From an uncultured Bacilli bacterium (GTDB lineage Bacteria; Bacillota_I; Bacilli_A; RFN20; CAG-826), in assembly GCA_944358755.1 (NCBI GenBank), contig CALVRY010000010.1:1-18557 (forward strand): a DNA stretch of 18,557 bases, in the 5' to 3' direction. The first letter of the stretch is position 1, and each line of letters opens with the position of its first letter. Positions 6,678 to 13,385 of this stretch are shown here, in pieces. Below the pieces are notes generated by a model. The model did not search any database, was not told the origin of the DNA, and saw only the letters and a list, made by a program, of their open reading frames with translations. The translations under genes and the position numbers were made by a program.

Positions 6678-7760
6678 ATGGACTTGAGCCAAATCTTATC
6701 TTTGTATGCTGAATTTCCGACGTTAATCATTGCATCAATTTTAGTTATCGGGGTAATTTTTATTAACGGTTGGACTGATGCCCCAAATGCTATCGCAACT
6801 TGCATATCAACTAGATGTATAAAACCAAAGACTGCAATTATAATGGCGGCCTTTTTTAATTTTTTAGGTGTTTTGACGATGTTCTTTATATCTAAGCAAA
6901 CCGCTCAGACCATTTCAGATATGGTTGATTTTGGCACAAATTATGCAGTGGCACTTGATGCATTATGTGCTGGAATGGTTGGAGTTATTGCTTGGGGAAT
7001 ATTGGCCTGGTGGTTCGGAATTCCAAGTAGTGAATCCCACGCTTTAATTGCTGGTATTACTGGTGCAGGTTTAGCAGCTATGACTATGGGGCTTGATGCC
7101 AGAATTGAATTTGGACCATTATCAAGCTGGGCTTTCACAATTTATGGACTCATATTAAGTTGCATATTTGGATTTTTTGTAGGTTATGGATTAACAAAAC
7201 TAATAGAAGTTATTTGTCGAAAAGTTAATAGAAATAGAGCTAGACCATTCTTTAAAAAAGCAGAAATTGTAAGCGGAGCAGCGATGGCTTATGTTCATGG
7301 TGCTCAAGATGGTCTCAAATTTATTGGTGTCCTGTTTCTAGCAATAGAACTTGCTGCTAAAGCGCAAGATCCTACAACAAATATTGCTTTAAGTAGTGAT
7401 TCGAGTTTATGGCGGTTAGCAATTATAGTTGCTTTAGTTATGGGCTTAGGCACCTCAATTGGTGGATATAAAATCATTAAAAAAGTAGGTATGGGAATGG
7501 CAAATTTGGAACCTTATCAAGGTTTTGCTACAGATACCACAAGTGCAATCGGAATTCTTCTTTCGACTTTATTTGGTCTTCCTGTTTCTACAACGCAAGT
7601 TAAAACTGTTTCTATTATGGGTGTCGGAGCAACGAAAGGTATCAAAAGAGTTAAATGGTCGATTGCAAAAGATATGGTCTTGACTTGGTTATTTACTTTC
7701 CCAGGATGTGGAATCATTGGGTATGTAATTACGCTTATATTCATAGCTATTTTTAGGTAG
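6678..7760 (+). CDS. pit: PiT family inorganic phosphate transporter
   Basis: This integral membrane protein imports inorganic (metal-)phosphate with cations. The 360 residues are mostly hydrophobic helices in two inverted halves. Each half has the PiT signature: NGWTDAPNAIAT at 30-41 and HGAQDGLKFIG at 207-217 (GANDxAN-like), plus the paired GIPSSESHALIAG at 114-126 and GLPVSTTQVKTV at 300-311. A charged loop near 180-195 separates the halves. The start is placed at ATG 6678; a TTG at 6660 in the same frame lies upstream of or within the -10 and would not be transcribed from this promoter. Eight nt separate it from the DUF47 gene, the usual partner. It may be a low-affinity phosphate system, since no pst genes are in the window. 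Confidence 0.93.
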   Translation: MDLSQILSLYAEFPTLIIASILVIGVIFINGWTDAPNAIATCISTRCIKPKTAIIMAAFFNFLGVLTMFFISKQTAQTISDMVDFGTNYAVALDALCAGMVGVIAWGILAWWFGIPSSESHALIAGITGAGLAAMTMGLDARIEFGPLSSWAFTIYGLILSCIFGFFVGYGLTKLIEVICRKVNRNRARPFFKKAEIVSGAAMAYVHGAQDGLKFIGVLFLAIELAAKAQDPTTNIALSSDSSLWRLAIIVALVMGLGTSIGGYKIIKKVGMGMANLEPYQGFATDTTSAIGILLSTLFGLPVSTTQVKTVSIMGVGATKGIKRVKWSIAKDMVLTWLFTFPGCGIIGYVITLIFIAIFR

Positions 7761-7768
7761 GTGGTTTT

Positions 7769-8395
7769 ATGTTTGGAAAAAAGAAAAACAATTATTTTTA
7801 TGAGTCGTTTGAAATTTTAAGCGAATATGCAATTAAAGAAATGAGCATTTTAAAAGAAGGCTTAAATAATTTTAGTAACGAAAAATTAAATGAATTAAAG
7901 ATAAATGTCCATAAAGTTGAACATGAAGCTGATATTAAAAAGAAGGAAATTGAAGAAAAACTTGCTAAAGAATTCATTACTCCTATTGACAGAGAAGATA
8001 TTTTTGTTCTTTTAGATAATATTGATGATTTATGCGATGCTATCGAAGAAATATCATTCAAACTTTATATTAGAAATTATAAAACACTTCCTCCAAAAAC
8101 ATCTATTTTTGTTGAGAAAAGTGAAGAAGCAATTTTAGCTTTGCATGAAGTTTTGAAAAATTTCGAACATATCAAGGATAAGAGTGTTATGGATCCGCTT
8201 ATTAATAAAGTTTTATCTATTGAAGAAGCAGTCGATAAAATTTACGAAGTTCATGTTCATAATTTATATGTCGAAAATAAAGACTATGACACAATTAGAC
8301 TTGGTGAAAGGGTATATTCCTACTTTGAATACGTAACTGATAAGTGCCGTGATGTTTGCAAAACTATATTAATAATAATGTATAAAAACTTATAA
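7769..8395 (+). CDS. DUF47 (PhoU-like) accessory protein of the Pit transporter
   Basis: DUF47 proteins are cytoplasmic all-helical relatives of PhoU that are almost always encoded beside PiT transporters and are thought to regulate them. The 208 residues show the family segments HKVEHEAD (48-55), TPIDREDI (71-78), a D-rich helix with Asp83, Asp86-87 and Asp90, and a C-terminal helix with TDKCRDV (190-196). The acidic residues resemble the metal-cluster-binding motifs of PhoU. The length is normal. The ribosome site AGGTGG (7759-7764) overlaps the pit stop. A terminator follows at 8418, so pit and this gene form a two-gene operon. Confidence 0.92.
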   Translation: MFGKKKNNYFYESFEILSEYAIKEMSILKEGLNNFSNEKLNELKINVHKVEHEADIKKKEIEEKLAKEFITPIDREDIFVLLDNIDDLCDAIEEISFKLYIRNYKTLPPKTSIFVEKSEEAILALHEVLKNFEHIKDKSVMDPLINKVLSIEEAVDKIYEVHVHNLYVENKDYDTIRLGERVYSYFEYVTDKCRDVCKTILIIMYKNL

Positions 8396-8417
8396 TTTGC
8401 GTAAATTTTGTTAAAAA

Positions 8418-8452
8418 ATCCCAGAAAAATGTAAAATTTCTGGGATATTTTT
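8418..8452. terminator. Bidirectional terminator between the pit operon and desulfoferrodoxin
   Basis: ATCCCAGAAA (8418-8427) and TTTCTGGGAT (8437-8446) form a perfect 10-bp stem with a 9-nt loop. Rightward it is followed by ATTTTTAA. Leftward it is followed by six U, so it can also end the desulfoferrodoxin transcript arriving from the right. Confidence 0.85.
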
Positions 8453-8495
8453 AATTTTCTTAGTGTTTTTGATATAATTTGCTGACTTTTTTACC

Positions 8496-8517
8496 AAAAA
8501 CCCTGCAAATATTGACT
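8496..8517 (+). repeat. Copy 2 of the CCTGCAAA-N5-ACT motif, with a nearby 10-bp direct repeat
   Basis: AAAAAC precedes CCTGCAAA, then five bases and ACT, between converging transcription units. In addition TGACTTTTTT occurs at 8483-8492 and 8513-8522, exactly 30 bp apart, the second overlapping the motif end. Function unknown. Confidence 0.5.
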
Positions 8518-8530
8518 TTTTTCTAGATTT

Positions 8531-8917
8531 TTAAAGTTCTTTAACCCAAAGTCCATGAAGATTGCAATATTCATAAACTTTTAAAGGTTTTTCATCTTCA
8601 CCAACAGTGAATGTCCATTCAGGTGCATCAGTGAAAGTGAAATCATGTCTTCTTACTTCTCTATCTGTTACTAAATAAACAAATGAAATGTGATGTGCTT
8701 CAGTCATTGGATGGGCAACACTTCCGATTTGTACATTAACTTTATTGCCTTCTATAGTTACAGCAGGAACATGTTTTTCTAATGCTGCATCAGTTTTGTT
8801 TGCAACAAGTTCAGTCATTGGTTCTCCACAGCACATTGTTGCACAGCCATGAGTATTAGGTAATTTTTCTACGATTTTTCCGCAATGTTTACAAAATAAT
8901 AATTTAATATCTTCCAT
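8531..8917 (-). CDS. dfx: Desulfoferrodoxin (superoxide reductase, 2Fe type)
   Basis: The product reduces superoxide to hydrogen peroxide in the cytoplasm without making oxygen, a defence typical of anaerobes. The 128 residues hold both domains. The N-terminal desulforedoxin domain has C9-x2-C12 and adjacent C29-C30 for the FeCys4 centre. The neelaredoxin domain supplies the catalytic FeHis4Cys site: His49 (in EKHVP 47-51), His69 (AHPM), His75, Cys118 and His121 (CNLHGLW 118-124). Glu47 and Lys48 match the active-site pair of known enzymes. Cys25 is an additional cysteine. AAAGGAG lies 10 nt before the ATG. It is divergent from the AlkD-like gene with only 72 nt between. The likely electron donor is a rubredoxin; the fusion at 9754-11574 carries one such domain. 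Confidence 0.96.
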   Translation of the reverse strand: MEDIKLLFCKHCGKIVEKLPNTHGCATMCCGEPMTELVANKTDAALEKHVPAVTIEGNKVNVQIGSVAHPMTEAHHISFVYLVTDREVRRHDFTFTDAPEWTFTVGEDEKPLKVYEYCNLHGLWVKEL

Positions 8918-8974
8918 TTAAGTGATTCTCCTTTACTAATATTTTATCTTATTTAGAAATTTTTTCTATTTCTA

Positions 8975-8983
8975 TGTTAATCT
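8975..8983 (+). promoter_or_regulatory. Extended -10 of the alkD-like gene, leaderless configuration
   Basis: TGTTAATCT (8975-8983) is an extended -10. The ATG at 8990 follows after exactly 6 nt, the same spacing as at pit. No ribosome site precedes the start, and no clear -35 is seen. Confidence 0.5.
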
Positions 8984-8989
8984 AAATCT

Positions 8990-9679
8990 ATGGATATGTA
9001 TACAAATTTGCTTTCTGATATTGAGAGATTAAAAAATGATAAATTGAAAGTTTTTTCAAAAGGAATTTTAAATACAAAACTTGAAGTTATTGGCTTATAT
9101 ACTAAGGATTTTAAAAGTCTTGTTAAGAAATATGAAAAAATAGATATTAATATAATTGAGTTAGATAAATTTTACGAACTTAATTATCTTTATATTTATA
9201 TAGGCTTAAAGCAATGCGAGAATCTTGATGAAAAAATTGACTTTGTCGAAAAAAATATTGCGCATATTGATACGTGGGCGATTACTGATTCATCTTACCA
9301 ATTATTTAAATTCAAAAATTTTGATGAAGCTGTGCCGGTAATTACAAGATTTGTTAATACAAATAATGAATTTTTAATAAGGTACGGTTATTTATTTCTC
9401 TTTAATTATGTAAAAAATCCTCAATATTTTGAAAGAATTACTAGTTTTTTCAAAAATAGTGATTTTTATTATGTAATTATGGTTGAAGCATGGGTAATTT
9501 CATATTTATTTATGTTTCATTTTGATAAAACTTTGGAATATTTGAAAAAAGTTGATTTAGATCTAGATATAAAAATTAAGAGCATTCAAAAAGCAATTGA
9601 CTCTTATAGGGTTACAAAAGACCAAAAAGATTTATTAAGAAAATTAAGAACAGAATTAAGAAGTGTCGCAAAAAAATAA
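8990..9679 (+). CDS. AlkD-like DNA alkylation repair protein (HEAT-repeat glycosylase)
   Basis: AlkD enzymes are alpha-helical HEAT-repeat DNA glycosylases that excise N3- and N7-alkylated purines without flipping the base. This 229-residue protein matches the family in length and order. HIDTWAITDS at 92-101 carries Trp96 and Asp100, Arg131 lies in the RYGYL helix, and EAW at 166-168 carries Trp168. These align by spacing with the Trp109, Asp113, Arg148 and Trp187 residues known from Bacillus cereus AlkD. The C-terminus (SYR at 205-207, then a basic helix to 229) is also typical. Start ATG 8990 has no ribosome site and appears leaderless; ATG 8996 is an alternative. It sits between two oxygen-defence genes. 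I am confident of the family but not of the lesion specificity. Confidence 0.82.
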   Translation: MDMYTNLLSDIERLKNDKLKVFSKGILNTKLEVIGLYTKDFKSLVKKYEKIDINIIELDKFYELNYLYIYIGLKQCENLDEKIDFVEKNIAHIDTWAITDSSYQLFKFKNFDEAVPVITRFVNTNNEFLIRYGYLFLFNYVKNPQYFERITSFFKNSDFYYVIMVEAWVISYLFMFHFDKTLEYLKKVDLDLDIKIKSIQKAIDSYRVTKDQKDLLRKLRTELRSVAKK

Positions 9680-9711
9680 TTTATTTTTCTGCATGTATTA
9701 AATGTAAAAAT

Positions 9712-9751
9712 ACCTCTTGGTTTTGCTATAATCTTAACAAGAGGTTTTTTA
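9712..9751 (+). terminator. Terminator hairpin whose loop holds the next promoter
   Basis: ACCTCTTG (9712-9719) and CAAGAGGT (9738-9745) form a perfect 8-bp stem followed by a U tract, a plausible terminator for the AlkD-like gene. The 18-nt loop contains the promoter of the next gene, and the 3' arm contains that gene's ribosome site (AAGAGG, 9739-9744). Confidence 0.65.
9724..9732 (+). promoter_or_regulatory. Extended -10 promoter of the flavodiiron-glycerol operon
   Basis: TGCTATAAT (9724-9732) is a perfect TATAAT with TGN extension; a weak TGTAAA lies at 9703-9708. The predicted start is about 9739, at the first base of the AAGAGG ribosome site, so only transcripts from this promoter escape the hairpin. 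Confidence 0.65.
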
Positions 9752-9753
9752 TT

Positions 9754-11574
9754 ATGATTTATAAAAATAGAGAAGTTTGCAAAGATACATATTACGTTGG
9801 TGCTAGCGATCGTCGTTTAGCTCTTTTTGAAAATATTTACCCATTAACAAATGGCGCAAGTTATAACTCTTACGTTATATTAGATGAAAAAACTTGTGTT
9901 CTTGATGGTGTTGATACAAGTGTAAGAGAAATTTTCTTAGAAAAAGTTAAGGCTGCCTTGGGTGATAGAAAACTCGATTACCTTGTTGTTCAACATATGG
10001 AACCAGACCATGCAGCTTGTTTAAAAGATTTAGTTGCTCTTTATCCAGATTTAACAGTTGTTTTAAATTCAAAAACATTAGATATGTTTAAAAACTTCAA
10101 TGAAGGTGTTGAAGTTAAGAACGTTAAATTGGTTCAAGAATTTGACACTTTATCACTTGGCAAACACACTTTAACTTTTGTTTTTGCTCCAATGGTTCAC
10201 TGGCCAGAAGTTATGGTTACATATGATTCATACACAAAAACTTTATTTAGTGCCGATGCTTTTGGTACTTTTGGCGCCTTAAGCGGAAATTTATTTGCTG
10301 ACAGAGTTAAATTCGAAAAAGAATTCGAAGATGAAGCAAGAAGATATTACACAAATATTGTTGGAAAATATGGAACACAAGTTCAAGCTATTTTGAAAAA
10401 AGCCGGAACAATTGAGATTGAAAATATTTGCCCACTTCATGGACCAATTTGGAGACAAGATCTAAATTATTTATTAAATCTTTATGATAAGTGGTCAAGA
10501 TATGAACCAGAAGTTAATGGTGCTTTGATTGTTTATGGAAGCGTTTATGGACATACAGAAGTGGCTGCAAATTTAATCGCTGATACTTTATCAGATTTAG
10601 GTCTTAAAGAAATCGCTTTATATGATGCAAGCAAAACCGATAAATCATATTTAGTAGCTGAAGCGTTTAAATATTCACACATTATTGTTTGTTCATCAAC
10701 ATACAATATGGGAATCTTTACTCCAGTTGAAGAATTCTTACTTGATTTAAAATATCACAACTTACAAAACAGAAAATTTGCTGTTGTTGAAAATGGTAGC
10801 TGGGCACCAAATAGTGGTTCATTAATTGTTAAAATCCTTTCAGATCTTAAGGATTTTGAACAAATTGGTGAAAAAGTTACATTTAAGAGCAGTGTTAAAA
10901 CTCTTGATGCAGAAAAGATTGTTAATCTTGCAAAAGAAGTTTTTGACACCTTGCCACAAAGAAAAGTTGAATCTAATCCATTGTTTAATTTAAGTTATGG
11001 TTTATATGTTCTTTCAACATTTGATGGTAAAAAACAAAACGGATGTATTATCAACACAGTAAATCAAGTTGCAAATAATCCAGACAGAATCATGGTTTGT
11101 GTAAATAAACAAAATTACACAGCTGAAGTATTAAAAGAAACTAAAAAAGCAAATATTAGTATTTTAACAAAACACACACCATTCTCTATTTTTAAGAGAT
11201 TTGGTTTCCAAAGCGGCAAAAATGTCGATAAATTCTGTAATTTTGAAGATGTTAAACTTGCAAAAAACGGAATTTATTATTTAACAAAATTTGCTAATTC
11301 TTATATTTCTTTAGATGTTATTGAAACAATCGATCTTGGCACACATTATGGATTTGTTTGCACAATTAGTGAAACTAAAGCACTCAATTCAGATACAAGT
11401 TTGACTTACGATTACTATATGAACGAAATTAAACCAATTCCACCAAAATCAACAAAGAAAGTTGGTCGGATTTGTAAAATCTGTGGATATGTTTATGAAG
11501 GCGAAGAATTACCAAAGGATTTTATTTGCCCAATATGTAAACATGGAGTAGAAGATTTCGAGAAATTAAAATAG
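9754..11574 (+). CDS. Flavodiiron protein fused to flavin reductase and rubredoxin domains
   Basis: Flavodiiron proteins reduce oxygen to water, or nitric oxide to nitrous oxide, in the cytoplasm. The 606 residues have four modules. The first is a metallo-beta-lactamase-like diiron domain (about 1-250) with ligands His81, Glu83, Asp85, His149, Asp168 and His229. The second is a flavodoxin domain (about 255-400) with FMN loop YGSVYGHTE 261-269. The third is a flavin-reductase-like domain (about 405-560). The fourth is a C-terminal rubredoxin with C574-x2-C577 and C592-x2-C595. The 14-residue gap between cysteine pairs is much shorter than in classical rubredoxins and resembles the rubrerythrin type. 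The fusion could move electrons from NAD(P)H via flavin and rubredoxin to the diiron site without separate partners (inference). It is the first gene of the long operon, with AAGAGG 9 nt before the ATG. Whether oxygen or NO is preferred cannot be told. Confidence 0.93.
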   Translation: MIYKNREVCKDTYYVGASDRRLALFENIYPLTNGASYNSYVILDEKTCVLDGVDTSVREIFLEKVKAALGDRKLDYLVVQHMEPDHAACLKDLVALYPDLTVVLNSKTLDMFKNFNEGVEVKNVKLVQEFDTLSLGKHTLTFVFAPMVHWPEVMVTYDSYTKTLFSADAFGTFGALSGNLFADRVKFEKEFEDEARRYYTNIVGKYGTQVQAILKKAGTIEIENICPLHGPIWRQDLNYLLNLYDKWSRYEPEVNGALIVYGSVYGHTEVAANLIADTLSDLGLKEIALYDASKTDKSYLVAEAFKYSHIIVCSSTYNMGIFTPVEEFLLDLKYHNLQNRKFAVVENGSWAPNSGSLIVKILSDLKDFEQIGEKVTFKSSVKTLDAEKIVNLAKEVFDTLPQRKVESNPLFNLSYGLYVLSTFDGKKQNGCIINTVNQVANNPDRIMVCVNKQNYTAEVLKETKKANISILTKHTPFSIFKRFGFQSGKNVDKFCNFEDVKLAKNGIYYLTKFANSYISLDVIETIDLGTHYGFVCTISETKALNSDTSLTYDYYMNEIKPIPPKSTKKVGRICKICGYVYEGEELPKDFICPICKHGVEDFEKLK

Positions 11575-11584
11575 GAAGTTAAAA

Positions 11585-11929
11585 ATGGATAAAAAAGAAA
11601 CACTAAGTTTTAATGAATATCAAAAACACGCTTACAATCTAATTAGTGAAGATGGAAAAAAAGATATGATCACTAACGGAGTTTTAGGTCTTGCTGGTGA
11701 AAGTGGAGAATGCTGTGATATCGTTAAAAAATACAAATATCAAGGTCATGAATTAGATAAAGAACACCTTAAAGATGAACTTGGGGATGTTCTTTGGTAT
11801 ATTGCTGAAACCGCTTCAGGACTTGGAATTACTCTTGAAGAAGTTGCTCAATATAATTTAGATAAACTTCATAAAAGATATCATGGTGAAAAATTCCATG
11901 TAAAAGATAGCGTAAATCGAGATGAATAA
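11585..11929 (+). CDS. MazG-like nucleotide pyrophosphohydrolase
   Basis: This is an all-alpha NTP pyrophosphatase of the MazG/dUTPase-like superfamily, which hydrolyses (often damaged or non-canonical) nucleoside triphosphates to monophosphate and pyrophosphate. The 114 residues carry the metal-binding pattern E39-x2-E42 (GESGE) and E65-x2-D68 (KDELGD), and a typical helix DVLWYIAETA at 68-77. The single domain is like short MazG/YpjD-type proteins. AGGAAG (11573-11578) lies 6 nt before the ATG and overlaps the preceding stop. The 3' end overlaps the next gene by 8 nt. Its position behind an oxygen-scavenging enzyme would fit cleaning of oxidised nucleotides, but this is only suggested by context. 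Confidence 0.85.
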   Translation: MDKKETLSFNEYQKHAYNLISEDGKKDMITNGVLGLAGESGECCDIVKKYKYQGHELDKEHLKDELGDVLWYIAETASGLGITLEEVAQYNLDKLHKRYHGEKFHVKDSVNRDE

Positions 11930-13385
11930 AGAAGAAAAGCAAAAATTATACGATGTAATTATAATTGGCGGAGGAGTTATTGGTTGCTCAATCGCTCGTT
12001 ATTTATCACGTTTTAATTTGAAACTTTTACTTCTTGAAAAACATAATGATGTTGGAGATGAAGCAAGCGGAGCAAATAGTGGAATAGTTCATAGTGGATA
12101 TGATCCACTTCCTGGCACAAAAAAAGCTTATTTTAATGTACGTGGAAATAAAATGTTTGATGAAGTTGTAAAAGAACTAGATGTGTCTTTTAAACGAATC
12201 GGATCTTTAACTTTATCTTTTTCTGATGAAGATGATAAAACCTTATTAGAACTTAAAAAACGTGGTGATGAAAATGGCGTTGAAACAAAGATTCTAAGCA
12301 AGGAAGAAACACTAAAATTAGAACCTAATTTATCAAAAGAAATTCACGGCGCTTTATTTGCGTCAAGTGCTGGAATTGTTTCGCCTTTTGCACTTACTAA
12401 CAACTTAATGGAAAATGCTCTAGATAATGGAGCAGAACTTTTGCTAAATACTGAAGTAACTAAAATTAAGAAAAAAGTTGAGTTTTACAGGGTTTTTGAA
12501 AAAAATGGTCTTTTTTTTGATACAAAATTAGTAGTAAATGCTGCAGGTTTATATAGTGACAAGATTCAAAATTTAGTTGGAGAAAGTGATTTTAAAATTA
12601 CCCCAAGAAAAGGCGAATATTTTGTTTTGGATCACTTTGATAACAATTTTATTAAGCACACAATTTTTATGTGCCCTACAAAAGTCGGGAAAGGTGTATT
12701 GATTTCTCAAACCGCAAGTGGGAATTATCTTGTTGGGCCAAGCAATGATGAATGCGCGGTAGATGATGTTTCAACGGATTCATTAACTTTAAGCGAAATC
12801 AAAAAAACTGCTTTAAAAATTTGTCCAAGCTTGCCATTTGAAGAAACTATTAGAGAATTTTCTGGAATTCGCCCAAATTCAGATATTGACGATTTTATTA
12901 TTAAAGAAAGCGAAAAAAATCCAGGTTTTTATACTGTTGGCGGAATTATGTCGCCAGGTTTAGCATCCTCTCTTGCAATTGGTGAATACGTTTCTGAACT
13001 TATTGAAAAGAAATTAAATTTAGAAATAAATAAAAACTTTAATCAATATATTAGGAAGCATTTGAGCTTAGCTAAATTAGGTGAAGAAAAATATAATGAA
13101 TTAATTAAAGAAGATCCTCGATACGGACATATGGTTTGTCGATGTGAAAAAGTAAGTGAAGGCCAGATTTTAGATGCTATTCATCGAAATTCTGGTGCTA
13201 GAACTATAAAAGGCGTTAAAAAGAGAGTTAGACCTGGATTTGGAAAGTGCCAAGGAACTTTTTGTGAAGCCGGAATTGCTCAAATTTTAGCAAGAGAACT
13301 TAAAGTAGATTTAAGTGAGATTTGTTATAGCGATTTAGGCACAAATGTTTTGCTTAAAGCACATAAAGGTAGTGAAAATGATTAA
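11922..13385 (+). CDS. GlpA-like FAD-dependent glycerol-3-phosphate dehydrogenase with BFD-type Fe-S domain
   Basis: This is probably the catalytic subunit oxidising sn-glycerol-3-phosphate to dihydroxyacetone phosphate. The 487 residues begin with a DAO-type FAD domain (IIIGGGVIG 13-21, GDEASGANSG 45-54) and the late FAD segment GGIMSPGLASS 340-350. The C-terminus (about 400-465) is a BFD-like [2Fe-2S] domain with C406, C408, C443 and C448. In several Firmicutes and Thermotogales the same trio (GlpA-like, NAD/FAD oxidoreductase, DUF1667) stands next to glpK, as here, and replaces GlpABC. L-2-hydroxyglutarate-type oxidases share the FAD fold, so the substrate rests mainly on context. The ATG lies inside the MazG gene, overlapping by 8 nt with little ribosome-site sequence, so translation is probably coupled. 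Confidence 0.85.
   Translation: MNKEEKQKLYDVIIIGGGVIGCSIARYLSRFNLKLLLLEKHNDVGDEASGANSGIVHSGYDPLPGTKKAYFNVRGNKMFDEVVKELDVSFKRIGSLTLSFSDEDDKTLLELKKRGDENGVETKILSKEETLKLEPNLSKEIHGALFASSAGIVSPFALTNNLMENALDNGAELLLNTEVTKIKKKVEFYRVFEKNGLFFDTKLVVNAAGLYSDKIQNLVGESDFKITPRKGEYFVLDHFDNNFIKHTIFMCPTKVGKGVLISQTASGNYLVGPSNDECAVDDVSTDSLTLSEIKKTALKICPSLPFEETIREFSGIRPNSDIDDFIIKESEKNPGFYTVGGIMSPGLASSLAIGEYVSELIEKKLNLEINKNFNQYIRKHLSLAKLGEEKYNELIKEDPRYGHMVCRCEKVSEGQILDAIHRNSGARTIKGVKKRVRPGFGKCQGTFCEAGIAQILARELKVDLSEICYSDLGTNVLLKAHKGSEND

Noticed and set aside
13345..13377. Earlier ATG of the NAD/FAD oxidoreductase
   Set aside because: It adds 11 residues ahead of the first Rossmann strand, has no ribosome site, and ATG 13378 is well placed after AAAGG with the same 8-nt overlap as its neighbours.
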